From Chryseobacterium sp. ISL-6 (lineage in GTDB: Bacteria; Bacteroidota; Bacteroidia; Flavobacteriales; Weeksellaceae), in NCBI RefSeq assembly GCF_018613715.1, contig NZ_JAGGPT010000002.1:186001-250000 (forward strand): a stretch of 64,000 nt of DNA. Direction: 5' to 3'. Under the pieces are notes generated by a model, which saw only the letters and a list, made by a program, of their open reading frames with translations, made no database searches and was not told the origin of the DNA. The translations under genes were made by a program, and so were the position numbers. Position 1 is the stretch's first letter, and each line of letters begins with the position of its first letter. Positions 14,763 through 23,325 of the stretch are shown here, piece by piece.

Positions 14763-15084
14763 TTAATGAAATCTTGTCTCATTACATTGGTGAGGTGTTT
14801 CCCAATGGTAACAGTGGGCAAAAGCAGACGGGCACCCACATGCGAGCAAGCCAAAAAACTCGTACGTGAAAAACTCCAAACCGAACGGATTATCTTCATC
14901 ACTCAAACGACAGGAAATTTCAAATTTTTCCTGATCATCGTTATTGAAGTCAATCACTTCACCATTCCAAGCAGCTTTATTTGCTTTCCACAATCTGAAC
15001 AGCGAGACAGCAGTCTCTTTATCCCCTTCATCATAGGCAGATACATCTGGTTTTAGATGAGGATCTATCCAAGTGTTCCCATTA
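14763..15084 (-). pseudogene. 3' fragment of an unknown gene fused to the DUF2971 remnant
   Basis: The minus strand reads 'TWIDPHLKPDVSAYDEGDK', 'AVSLFRLWKANKAAWNGEVI', then 'YEFFGLLACGCPSAFAHCYH' before a stop at 14763. A shifted frame continues with Cys-rich 'GTCCGCSELSF', so the 3' end is probably frameshifted. There is no start codon; at about 15084 it joins the DUF2971 remnant. I do not recognise the family. The spacer 14390-14690 holds nothing recognisable. Confidence 0.5.
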
Positions 15085-15504
15085 CTAACTTGAATAATTT
15101 TTCAGTATTAAATCCAATACAAAAACCTTTATGAGAGTTACCATAATGTGACCACATTAGTAAATTCGAATTTTTTGTTGTCAAACTATAAATTCCAAAA
15201 TTTCTATTTACATTTTCAACATATTTTTCATAATGATTTTTTCCAATATTCATCATTTTCAAATATCCCTGAATTTTGCTGTTCGTAACATTTATCAATC
15301 AATTCTGCTTCTGAAAGATGTGGCATATATTCACGTCCTGTTTCATATAATTTTTAAAAATATTTTCAGGAGTAATTTCTCTCTCATCATATCTGAAAGG
15401 GATAGTTGCATCAAATGGATCAAATGCATTTTGGGAAGAAAAAAAGATTTGGTTTTCTGTTAATCTCTGTATTTGTATAAAGTTTTTGGGAGCAAATCAA
15501 ACAT
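15065..15504 (-). pseudogene. DUF2971-family gene, frameshifted
   Basis: Pieces in different frames assemble into a DUF2971 protein. 'MFDLLPKTLYKYRD' ends in a stop; then 'LTENQIFFSSQNAFDPFDAT' and 'IPFRYDEREITPENIF'; then 'FGIYSLTTKNSNLLMWSHYG' and 'NSHKGFCIGFNTEKLFKL'. The family hallmark 'MWSHYGNSHKGFC' is intact. DUF2971 proteins are common in defence and accessory regions. At least two frameshifts and the loss of its own 3' end make it dead. Confidence 0.8.
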
Positions 15505-15665
15505 ATTTTCAGTTTTTATAGGTTCAGTTTTTGGCTTTGCGATAATAGGCAATCGAACTATAAAACTGCAATTTTGCACAAATTTCAATCGAAGAAATAC
15601 CGTTGAACTTTGCAGTTTCGCTCTACTACTATTGCTAAACATGTTCATGTTGGCTGCAGTATTTT

Positions 15666-15878
15666 TTAATTTTCGATAACATAATCATATCCAATTTCTT
15701 TAATTCCTTTAAAATCTTGTTTTAATTTTCGTTGAGATAAAATCCCTTCTTTATTAAGTTTTGCGAGATTTTTTTTAAGTTTTAAAATAGTTGATTTATT
15801 TTCAAGCATAAATTTATGTTCCGAAACCGGAAAACCCATATTTTTTAGCTTTAATTTGTATCCCATCAAACTCTGCAT
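15666..15878 (-). CDS. Hypothetical 70-aa basic protein
   Basis: A lysine-rich, helical small protein ('STILKLKKNLAKLNKEGILS', 'QDFKGIKEIGYDYVIEN'). No family is recognised. It may be the 3' end of a longer lost gene, since it sits between a pseudogene and a small membrane protein with no clear promoter. Confidence 0.35.
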   Translation of the reverse strand: MQSLMGYKLKLKNMGFPVSEHKFMLENKSTILKLKKNLAKLNKEGILSQRKLKQDFKGIKEIGYDYVIEN

Positions 15879-15896
15879 CTCTTTTTATTTTATATT

Positions 15897-16121
15897 CTAA
15901 CTTCTTGAATAAGTTTTGCATCTATTTTTGAGATAGGTTGAAATAATAATGACCGGAAATATGATAAAACCGAACAAGCTGAAAGCCCCTATTCTGTAAC
16001 TTGGGGTTTCTTGAAGTATTAGCCCCCAAATCAGGTTATAGATCGAAGCACAGCTAATGATCAAACCAATAATGGAATAAAAAATAAGTGTATTTTTTGC
16101 CAGCGATATCTTAAAATTCAT
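15897..16121 (-). CDS. Small two-helix membrane protein
   Basis: A 74-aa protein with two predicted transmembrane helices ('LIFYSIIGLIISCASIYNLI' and 'IGAFSLFGFIIFPVIIIST') and a basic tail (KNRCKTYSRS). No known family. It is possibly an immunity-type membrane protein given the toxin-rich neighbourhood, but that is only context. Confidence 0.5.
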   Translation of the reverse strand: MNFKISLAKNTLIFYSIIGLIISCASIYNLIWGLILQETPSYRIGAFSLFGFIIFPVIIISTYLKNRCKTYSRS

Positions 16122-16253
16122 TTTCTGTAAATTCTTTTTATTAATACTAAGTGAATGGTTGGCTGGAGTATATCTTTTTAATATACTTACAAAAAATTTA
16201 GTTCAGCATTACTATTATTCGTTAAAATAAGTATTTTCGGTGCTATCTCATTC

Positions 16254-16865
16254 TCATTTGGTTTTACCCACTTTTTTGGACTCGTTATAAAGTTTATCAA
16301 GAAGCTGCTGCTGTTGGGCATCTTCCTTAAAATAACGCTGAAAATTCACACTGCAATCCAAAACATTAGCAATATTTTTTGTGTTAAAAGTCCAGTCATC
16401 CTGGTTTTTGATTAAAACCCCTAAATCACTACCACAACTTTGCCATATTTCAATAAACTTAGTCTTTTTCTCATCCTTTAATTGGCTAAAATCTGAATAA
16501 ACCGAAAATCCCCTCATTTCAGGATTAAAAAATTTTGCGATCATATAAACAGGTACTCCACCCCAATCTATTGTTTTTCCTTTTGGTAATTCTATAATGG
16601 TAAGCTTTTTTTCATTCATTATTCTGTCCTGCTGCCCTTCCTTAAAAAACTGTTCTTCATAGGTCAGTTTTGTTCCTTTAGGCAGTACTATTTTTTTCAC
16701 CATCATAGGTTCTGTTGTAATAAAATAAGGGTAATTAGGACCCCTTCCTCCTGTCGGGCTTCCCATACCGCTCAATCCACCTAGTAAAAGGAAGTACCAT
16801 ACCCCTAGCGCAACTACTAATACGAATGTCAAAACTCCGATGATAATGTAATTTCTTTTTCTCAT
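16254..16865 (-). CDS. Membrane-anchored hypothetical protein
   Basis: A 203-aa protein with one N-terminal membrane anchor ('YIIIGVLTFVLVVALGVWYF'), a Gly/Pro-rich linker ('GGLSGMGSPTGGRGPNYPY') and a soluble domain presumably facing the periplasm ('LPKGTKLTYEEQFFKEGQQD', 'CGSDLGVLIKNQDDWTF'). I do not recognise the domain. Two Cys residues could form a disulfide. ATG 16865 follows directly on an AT-rich leader. Base composition is less AT-rich than its neighbours, suggesting an intact, selected gene. Confidence 0.65.
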   Translation of the reverse strand: MRKRNYIIIGVLTFVLVVALGVWYFLLLGGLSGMGSPTGGRGPNYPYFITTEPMMVKKIVLPKGTKLTYEEQFFKEGQQDRIMNEKKLTIIELPKGKTIDWGGVPVYMIAKFFNPEMRGFSVYSDFSQLKDEKKTKFIEIWQSCGSDLGVLIKNQDDWTFNTKNIANVLDCSVNFQRYFKEDAQQQQLLDKLYNESKKVGKTK

Positions 16866-17063
16866 TAGATTCTCCTTATGAATGGTATTAGTTATGCTTT
16901 ATAACTAATAACTGCAATCTCAGTAATTACAGTACACTAATGTACTTCATTTTTATACTACACTGAATACCATTTCATCATACTAAAGAAAAAAAGCTTC
17001 TCTGGCAGTTTTGGCCGCTAGGACTAAAAGTGATATTTTATTAGATCGTTTTTTGAGATTTTG

Positions 17064-17267
17064 CTAGTTTATTCGTTTTAAAAGTTGAAGTTTTTCAATG
17101 TAAATAGTTTCTGATATTCCATTTGAAGAATTATTAAATTTAAAAGTCTCGTTTGTATTATCATATTCTCCTTCATATACTCCAGAAAGACCTTCTCCTC
17201 CTTCATTTATTAAGTATATAAATTCGCCGTATGTTAATTCTAGCTCTCTAAAAGTATATGGATTCAT
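17064..17267 (-). CDS. Hypothetical 67-aa protein
   Basis: A small acidic protein ('RELELTYGEFIYLINEGGEG', 'SGISETIYIEKLQLLKRI' region). It has no signal peptide and no known family. Its start lies 15 bases from the start of a beheaded reverse-transcriptase fragment on the other strand, a rearrangement point. Confidence 0.45.
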   Translation of the reverse strand: MNPYTFRELELTYGEFIYLINEGGEGLSGVYEGEYDNTNETFKFNNSSNGISETIYIEKLQLLKRIN

Positions 17268-17281
17268 ATTTTATTATTTAA

Positions 17282-17983
17282 TTTTTCATAGATGTTTATT
17301 ATAGAAGATATTCTGATGATTTATTAATAATTTGTGCTTCCGAGGATGTAGATAACATAAAACAATTTGTATTAACTGAGATTCTAAAGTATGGCTTAAA
17401 GATAAGCACTCACAAAACTGAGGAATTCTTGTTTGAGAATCTAATTTACAACAAGAATTCTGATAAAAGGCTTACATCTATTAAGATTGAAAATAATCAA
17501 AGACGAATTGCAAAACCTCTCATTTATCTAGGATTTGAATACAGAGGATTTAGTACGAGCATAAAATCTACAAACCTGTCAAAATATTTTAGAAGACTTA
17601 TATACATAGTCAAGAGAAGAGCTAAAAGGGCTACCCAAAATATAACACCAGAAAGCAAAAGGGCAATTTACAAACACCAAATTAAGAAATTATATAATGC
17701 TCCTCTAAAAAATATTGATAATGACTCTAAAGAACTAAAGCAAAAATTCAGAATGAGATATAGGTTTGTAAAAAATGAATGGGGAGAATACGATTTGGAA
17801 CCAGTAAAGATGCCTATCAAGAAACAATCTAATTATATATCCTATTTAAAAAGATGTGATAGAATTTTTAATAGAAATGAAAATAACTCATTCTTGAAAC
17901 AAGTAAAAAAAAGACAAAACATTTTAAACCACGCCATTAAAAAACATCTAAATAAAAATTTTAAGGGGAACTCTTTGTTATAA
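17282..17983 (+). pseudogene. 5'-truncated reverse transcriptase (Abi/DRT-type)
   Basis: The frame opens right after a stop at 17279-17281 with 'FFIDVYYRRYSDDLLIICAS'. YSDD is the catalytic YxDD box of reverse transcriptase motif C, followed by motif-D/E-like 'ILKYGLKISTHKTEEFLFEN' and 'PLIYLGFEYRGFSTSIKSTN'. About 180 basic residues follow to 17983. Everything before motif C (fingers and palm motifs) is missing, so it cannot be active. The long basic C-terminal extension is more like defence-associated RTs than group II intron maturases or retrons. Confidence 0.75.
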
Positions 17984-18105
17984 ATTAGTTTGTTGTGAAA
18001 ACTTTTAACGATTAAATATTCTGTCTTTTTTTGTTTTCTTCTGGATCTTCACTTTGATAACTATTATAACCTCCAAAGAGAAAAAAAAAGAAAGCCATCT
18101 AATTA

Positions 18106-18215
18106 TTGTGAAAGATTTTAAAAAGCAAGTTTATAAAGAAAAATACAACCCAATGGGTAGAGATTTTTCTTATATCCATTGGACTTGAACTTATCTTTTA
18201 AAAATCTGAAATAAT
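18106..18215 (+). repeat. Second copy of the 11083-11215 gene remnant
   Basis: Direct repeat of about 110 bases with the 11 kb copy, sharing ATTTTAAAAAGCAAGTTTAT among other runs. It encodes the same 'VKDFKKQVYKEKY' residues before frameshifting. Confidence 0.6.
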
Positions 18216-18233
18216 AACTTTATTTTCTTTTTA

Positions 18234-18428
18234 TTATTTTTTACTTATTTACCAGTTGAAGTAACAGTAGATTTCTTAATCGGGGAAGGGGAAAACGCTG
18301 CATTCGATAAAGAGATTGTACAGCGTATTAATGATATCCAAAAAATGGATCCTGACACCAGAAGCATTCTCTTTTACGTTATTGATACCTATATCCAAAA
18401 TTTTAAAACTAAACAGGCTTTTAGATAA
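18234..18428 (+). pseudogene. 3' part of an XRE regulator gene
   Basis: The frame reads 'VEVTVDFLIGEGENAAFDKE', 'IVQRINDIQKMDPDTRSILF' and 'YVIDTYIQNFKTKQAFR' before a stop at 18428. This is the C-terminal part of a standard flavobacterial XRE protein ('...DVTVDFLIGE'); the HTH half is missing. A scrap of the same gene end plus terminator is at 7099-7177. The remaining 17984-18493 spacer holds only this, the repeat above and its terminator. Confidence 0.75.
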
Positions 18429-18429
18429 A

Positions 18430-18458
18430 CAACAAACCCGCTCAATGAGCGTGTTGTT
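18430..18458 (+). terminator. Terminator of the XRE remnant
   Basis: Hairpin built on ACAACAAACCCGCTC / GAGCGTGTTGTT, a diverged copy of 7149-7177. Confidence 0.55.
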
Positions 18459-18493
18459 TATTCAATCAAAGTAATAGACTTTGCACAGCGGAA

Positions 18494-18853
18494 TTATTTT
18501 TTGCTTAAAATAATATTTTCTTTTAACATTTTAAGTCTTTTACTTCCAATAATCTTAAGCTTATAATCTCTTTGATTCATATATCCTCTAGATAACATAT
18601 TAGTGACTAATTTTTCTTTATTACATCTTAAGTATAGAGTATCTTGAAAAATGTTCCACTTCCCTATACATTTTGGAGAAGCATCCTGCGATTTGTATGA
18701 CATACTAAAACTATCTTTTTTTATTAAAAGATTATATTCTTTTGAGAATCCATACGAAACTCCTTTATATTGATAATTACCATATACATCTTTCTTTGCA
18801 ATACAAGAACTTATTATGAATAATAAACAATAATATATTTTTAATTTTTTCAT
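18494..18853 (-). CDS. Lipoprotein, probable immunity partner of the RHS metallopeptidase toxin
   Basis: A 119-aa protein with an N-terminal signal and lipobox (FIISSC). The mature domain is beta-rich ('GNYQYKGVSYGFSKEYNLLI', 'GKWNIFQDTLYLRC'), the fold style of small lipocalin-like lipoproteins. Its ATG overlaps the TAA of the RHS gene (TAATG), so it is translated with the toxin. A lipoprotein immunity partner implies the toxin acts in the periplasm or envelope. The role is inferred from position. Confidence 0.65.
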   Translation of the reverse strand: MKKLKIYYCLLFIISSCIAKKDVYGNYQYKGVSYGFSKEYNLLIKKDSFSMSYKSQDASPKCIGKWNIFQDTLYLRCNKEKLVTNMLSRGYMNQRDYKLKIIGSKRLKMLKENIILSKK

Positions 18854-21800
18854 TACTTGGTTTTTAAATTTGGAAAATCATTTTTAATAGTATAAGTGCT
18901 AGGTAAGTCAGTCAGACCAGCTGCGTTATGAGGATAGGCATTGATCAAATCTGTCTTAGTAGAATTTATATTTACTGGTGCTGCAGCTGTATTAGATCTC
19001 CCTCCAGGATTATACAAAGTACCTCCATCCAATCCTTGTACCCATCCAGAAGTAATATCAGTAGCTGAACTTACAGTAGTTCCTGACGTAGAGGGTAAGC
19101 CTGAGACTGACGAAGCATCATAAAAATATTGTGCTTTATACGCCGAAACTTCGTCTCCTATATCTTGGGCTACTACAGCACCTGTAGTTCCATCAAAGGC
19201 TATATCTCCAGATTCAAATTGCGCTCCATGGGTCATTTCGTGTACAAAATTAGAATCAGTTCCAAATGCAATAACAATATTACCAGTATTAGGGTCATAT
19301 GTTGTACCACCAATTCCAGTAGAACCAATATTATTTAAACTATATACCTGCGTACTTTGTTCTAAAGTATCCATATTATTAAGGGTTGTACTCAAACTTT
19401 GAACCTTATCTGATAGTGCTCCATTAGCAATAAGATTAGATGCTACAGCCGATGCATATTGAACTTGAGCTGCCTGTTTTTGTCTATTCCATTCCGCTTG
19501 ACTTCCTGGTTCTATTTGTTCGGGAGCTTTACCATCAGGATCAATAAACCTCAAAGGATTATTAAATGCATAATTGTATGGACTATGACGACGCATTTGT
19601 TCTGCCATTGGATCCACGACACCCCATCTTCCAATATCCGCCATATACATTCTAGCTCCATAATCATACATACCAGTCTCTTGCAGCTCCTTGCCATTGT
19701 ACTTGTAGTTCTTATAAGCACTAGGGCTAAAGAAAGAATTTCCGGTCTTTAGATGATTCATCCCAAATGGATAGTAATCATTAGAATCTGTAATCTCAAG
19801 AGCTCCTGCGCTGTTTCTTCCGAAACTTATCCTTACATTTCCTAAATGATCTTTATACTGGTAAATATACTGATCTTTTGCATAATCATAAAATCCTTCT
19901 GCTGTAGGAAAAAACTGAAGCTCAGGATTCTTTGATTCAAAACCAACCATAGCACTTACTGGTTCTACAGAATAAGCCTCCATTTCCAAAGCTCTTGAGG
20001 TTTCAAGATTATCTACCATCATCTCGGTGCTTCCACCGCCACTACCTCCACCTGAACTGGTTTGATTCACATACTGGAATCCGTCAAGATAATCTGTAAC
20101 TACTTTTGACCATGTTGTCCCTGCAACTCCTGAAGAAGAGGTATAGTTTTCTTTTCTCAATTTGGTTCCGTCAGCACTGTATTTAGTGGAAATTTCGGCA
20201 ATTTGTGTCCCTTTATCTATTGCCAGTTGATAAGGTAAATTTAAATGGTTGTATGCAATGCCTGAAATAGATTTATCAGCCATCGTTTGCATATTACCAT
20301 TTAGATCATAAGTGATCGGAAGACCAGCAGTACCCTCATAACCGGTACTGTTACCACTGTTGTCTTTAATTGATATTGCCTGATTTCCTAGATAAGTATA
20401 TTCTAAATCATCAATTTTTGTGGCAATGGTTCCTTGCAATACAGAGGTTCTGTAAAGATTGGTAATGTTTCCATTCAAATCATAGGTTAAAGATTCTGTA
20501 TTTTCTTTACTGCTAGGGTTATTTGGATTTTGATAATATCCTGCCGTTAGTCGGTTTAGCTTATCATAAACATAACCATATCTTTTGGGTGTAAGTGACG
20601 GATTAGCTCCAATTGCTTCCACGGCTCTCCAATCTACTTCGGCAATGTTTCCATTGTATTTAGCCTCAATATTTTTACCGGGAAACAATACCGAATCAGG
20701 GTTGGTAACCCCTTCTTTCTGGTTGTATTTAATTTTATAAGAAAACAGTTTCCCTTCCAGATTGGCTACCGACATCTGGTTTTTATTGATATCGGTCAAC
20801 CAGCCTCTTATGTTGTAGCTATAATCTATACTTTGAAGATTGTTTCCTACTTTTTTATTGCTTAATTGCGAAAGTTCATTGTAGGTATTATCAGTTAATA
20901 ATTCCTCTGGATTATTGTCTACCTGATGGAAATGTTGTTTTAATCTGTTTTGAGTATCATAAGCAAAGCGTTCCTTTACATTGACAGCTGTCTCTGCCAG
21001 TTTTCTACGATGAATAGTATTTGATCTTTTAACAGCTCCAGCAAAGTCCATTTCAGTTTCAGTCTGGGTGTAGCCACCTAAATGGTTAATAGAATATATT
21101 CCAATAACCTTTCCTTTTTTATCATAATAGCTATAGTTCTTTGTCCAGTTATCATCTTCAATATTCTTCACATAAGAAGCAGTAGGAAGGCTTTTGGTGG
21201 TCACTTTACTACCTGTAATATCCGTAAGGAGCTTTTGTGCGAAAGTATTGAGAGCAGCAGGAGTACCCGGAGGATAGGTATCATAATAATTAACACTAAG
21301 AATCTGAATGACATTACTTAATGGAGATGCTAGTGTAGAATAATAAACAGGCATTCCATTAAGGGTAAATGCTGTTGTGCTTCGTGTTTCAAATAAATTG
21401 GCATTGCCATCTACCGCTGTCTGTAGGCTTTGTCTGCTTCCAGCATTATTGATAAGGCCAGTATAAACAACTCTTCCAAACTGGTCATATTTGGTGAATA
21501 ACCATTGGCTTTTACCTGCAAGGTTAGCATCCTTGGTCATAACAAGTTGGTCCGCCTTATTATATACCATAAATTCCCATCCTTTTCCAGGGATCTTTTT
21601 TTCTACCAACCTGTTTTTACCATCGTAGCGGTATTGGTAACAAAAATCAGTTAACACAGCACCTGAAATAACTGTTCCAGCCGTTAATCCTTTAATTGTA
21701 AAAGAAGCTTTTGGTGGAATAACGAATGTCAACTGGCCATATTCATTATAAATATAATAGGTATCCGCATTATCAGTTGCACTGATGACTTTTCTAACCA

Positions 21801-21861
21801 AGACAGTCTGCCCTTTTCCATTTTTAAATTCTATGGTTTCGTTACCATCTTCATCCTTCAC
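18853..21861 (-). CDS. RHS-repeat protein with metallopeptidase-like toxin tip, 5'-truncated
   Basis: A 1002-aa RHS/YD-repeat shell protein. YD-type repeats fill most of the chain; the RHS-associated core ('ARMYMADIGRWGVVDP', 'SPYNYAFNNPLRFIDPDG') lies near residues 735-785. The variable tip follows and carries 'FVHEMTHGAQF' near residue 875, a zinc-protease HExxH motif. Flavobacterial relatives start with a signal peptide and a DUF6443-type N-terminal region of some 250-300 residues. Here the frame opens at 21888 with 'LQLYKNSVKDEDGNETIEF', mid-protein, with no start codon except an internal GTG (21861). The gene is probably a silent tip cassette or a pseudogene despite its long open frame. 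Confidence 0.85.
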   Translation of the reverse strand: MKDEDGNETIEFKNGKGQTVLVRKVISATDNADTYYIYNEYGQLTFVIPPKASFTIKGLTAGTVISGAVLTDFCYQYRYDGKNRLVEKKIPGKGWEFMVYNKADQLVMTKDANLAGKSQWLFTKYDQFGRVVYTGLINNAGSRQSLQTAVDGNANLFETRSTTAFTLNGMPVYYSTLASPLSNVIQILSVNYYDTYPPGTPAALNTFAQKLLTDITGSKVTTKSLPTASYVKNIEDDNWTKNYSYYDKKGKVIGIYSINHLGGYTQTETEMDFAGAVKRSNTIHRRKLAETAVNVKERFAYDTQNRLKQHFHQVDNNPEELLTDNTYNELSQLSNKKVGNNLQSIDYSYNIRGWLTDINKNQMSVANLEGKLFSYKIKYNQKEGVTNPDSVLFPGKNIEAKYNGNIAEVDWRAVEAIGANPSLTPKRYGYVYDKLNRLTAGYYQNPNNPSSKENTESLTYDLNGNITNLYRTSVLQGTIATKIDDLEYTYLGNQAISIKDNSGNSTGYEGTAGLPITYDLNGNMQTMADKSISGIAYNHLNLPYQLAIDKGTQIAEISTKYSADGTKLRKENYTSSSGVAGTTWSKVVTDYLDGFQYVNQTSSGGGSGGGSTEMMVDNLETSRALEMEAYSVEPVSAMVGFESKNPELQFFPTAEGFYDYAKDQYIYQYKDHLGNVRISFGRNSAGALEITDSNDYYPFGMNHLKTGNSFFSPSAYKNYKYNGKELQETGMYDYGARMYMADIGRWGVVDPMAEQMRRHSPYNYAFNNPLRFIDPDGKAPEQIEPGSQAEWNRQKQAAQVQYASAVASNLIANGALSDKVQSLSTTLNNMDTLEQSTQVYSLNNIGSTGIGGTTYDPNTGNIVIAFGTDSNFVHEMTHGAQFESGDIAFDGTTGAVVAQDIGDEVSAYKAQYFYDASSVSGLPSTSGTTVSSATDITSGWVQGLDGGTLYNPGGRSNTAAAPVNINSTKTDLINAYPHNAAGLTDLPSTYTIKNDFPNLKTK

Positions 21862-22033
21862 AGAGTTTTTATACAGCTGAAGTGAAACTCAACATTCAGT
21901 CACTTTACATAAAAATCATATTTATCATTTAAAAAATATTTTATACCTTCGCTTCGTGATTACAAATAACGGAACATATTACTATAGAATATTTAGCTCA
22001 GATCTGGGATAGGGATTCTTATAAATGATATAC

Positions 22034-22060
22034 AACCTCGTCCTAGGACGGGGTTTTTTA
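22034..22060 (+). terminator. Terminator hairpin just ahead of tyrA
   Basis: AACCTCGTCC-TA-GGACGGGGTT with a T6 run ends 18 bases before the tyrA start. It is oriented to stop transcription entering tyrA. A short frame (ATG 22025 to TAA 22066, 13 codons) overlaps it, so it could be an attenuator leader as well as a plain terminator. Confidence 0.65.
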
Positions 22061-22077
22061 TTTTAAATATTAAAAAG

Positions 22078-22923
22078 ATGAAAATAAGTATTATTGGCGT
22101 AGGACTCATTGGAGGTTCTATCGCTTTAAAACTAAGAGAAAAAGGGATTGCTGATTTTATATATGGAATAGATAACAGCAGCAGGCACCTTGATGAAGCC
22201 TTAAGCTTAAAGATCATTGATGCTAAGGTAGATCTGGAGTATGGTATTAAAAACTCAGATCTTGTTATCATAGCTATTCCTGTGGATTCAGCAAGAAAGC
22301 TCCTACCTGCAGTTTTGGATCTGATCTCTGATGATCAAACCGTAATGGACGCCGGATCTACAAAGGCCGGAATTGTAAATGGTGTAAAAGACCATCCGAA
22401 AAGATCAAGATTTGTAGCTTTTCACCCGATGTGGGGTACCGAGAATAGTGGTCCAAAATCCGCTATTGCCGAGAGTTTTTCAGGAAAAGCCGGGGTGATC
22501 TGCAATAAAGAAGAATCAGCAGCCGATGCTTTGGAGCTTGTTCAAAAAATTGTAGCGGGTCTTGATATGCACCTCATCTATATGAATGCTGAAGATCATG
22601 ATGTACATACTGCTTATATCTCCCATATCTCCCATATTACGTCTTATGCTTTGGCTAATACGGTTTTAGAGAAAGAAAGAGAGGAAGATACTATTTTTCA
22701 GCTGGCGAGTTCTGGCTTCTCCAGTACCGTAAGATTGGCAAAATCACATCCTGAAATGTGGGTTCCTATTTTCAAGCAGAATAAAGAAAATGTACTGGAT
22801 GTCCTTAATGAACATATCTCTCAGCTTCGAAAGTTTAAAGCCGCGTTAGAAAAAGAGAATTATGAATATTTGACGGAATTAATTTCCAATGCTAATAAAA
22901 TAAGAGGAATACTTGATAAGTAG
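22078..22923 (+). CDS. tyrA: Prephenate dehydrogenase
   Basis: A 281-aa NAD(P)-dependent enzyme that converts prephenate to 4-hydroxyphenylpyruvate in tyrosine biosynthesis. The N-terminal Rossmann motif is 'IIGVGLIGGSIALKL' (residues ~4-18). 'FHPMWGTENSGP' and 'YISHISHITSYAL' carry the conserved catalytic and binding His/Ser region of the TyrA family. The length fits a monofunctional enzyme without chorismate mutase or ACT domain. It stands alone; a terminator-like hairpin precedes it. ATG 22078 starts exactly at the Rossmann strand. Confidence 0.93.
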   Translation: MKISIIGVGLIGGSIALKLREKGIADFIYGIDNSSRHLDEALSLKIIDAKVDLEYGIKNSDLVIIAIPVDSARKLLPAVLDLISDDQTVMDAGSTKAGIVNGVKDHPKRSRFVAFHPMWGTENSGPKSAIAESFSGKAGVICNKEESAADALELVQKIVAGLDMHLIYMNAEDHDVHTAYISHISHITSYALANTVLEKEREEDTIFQLASSGFSSTVRLAKSHPEMWVPIFKQNKENVLDVLNEHISQLRKFKAALEKENYEYLTELISNANKIRGILDK

Positions 22924-22948
22924 TCCTCTTATTGAATATTTTTTCTCT

Positions 22949-22974
22949 GTCATTTCGACGAAGGAGAAATCTCT
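22949..22974. repeat. Dispersed flavobacterial repeat motif
   Basis: The sequence contains TTTCGACGAAGGAGAAATCT, a motif I recognise as scattered between genes in Flavobacterium and Chryseobacterium chromosomes. The rest of the 402-base gap 22924-23325 shows no gene. Confidence 0.45.
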
Positions 22975-23325
22975 TTATAATCCTTTTTTATTATTCTTTT
23001 CTTTTGTCTTAAAATCGAAGATTCGACGAATTCAAACAAAAGAAACAAAAATTGCCTTCTCAAAGTCGGCGAATACTATTTTAAGACTGGAAGCTATGGC
23101 TAGAAATAGAATTTTCCAATCTATTTTTTAACGCAAAGTTTTATTTTAACATTCCAAATATCTAAGTGAGCAAAGAGGGCTTCGCTGATTAAGTTAGATC
23201 CATGTAAAAATCTTTGATTTTTCTAAAACTCATGTGTACTTATTATGCAGCATATCTTAAACTTAAAATAACTAAAGTGTTTAAAGCTTTTGTAGTTTTT
23301 AGATACTCACAGAATCATGCAATTT

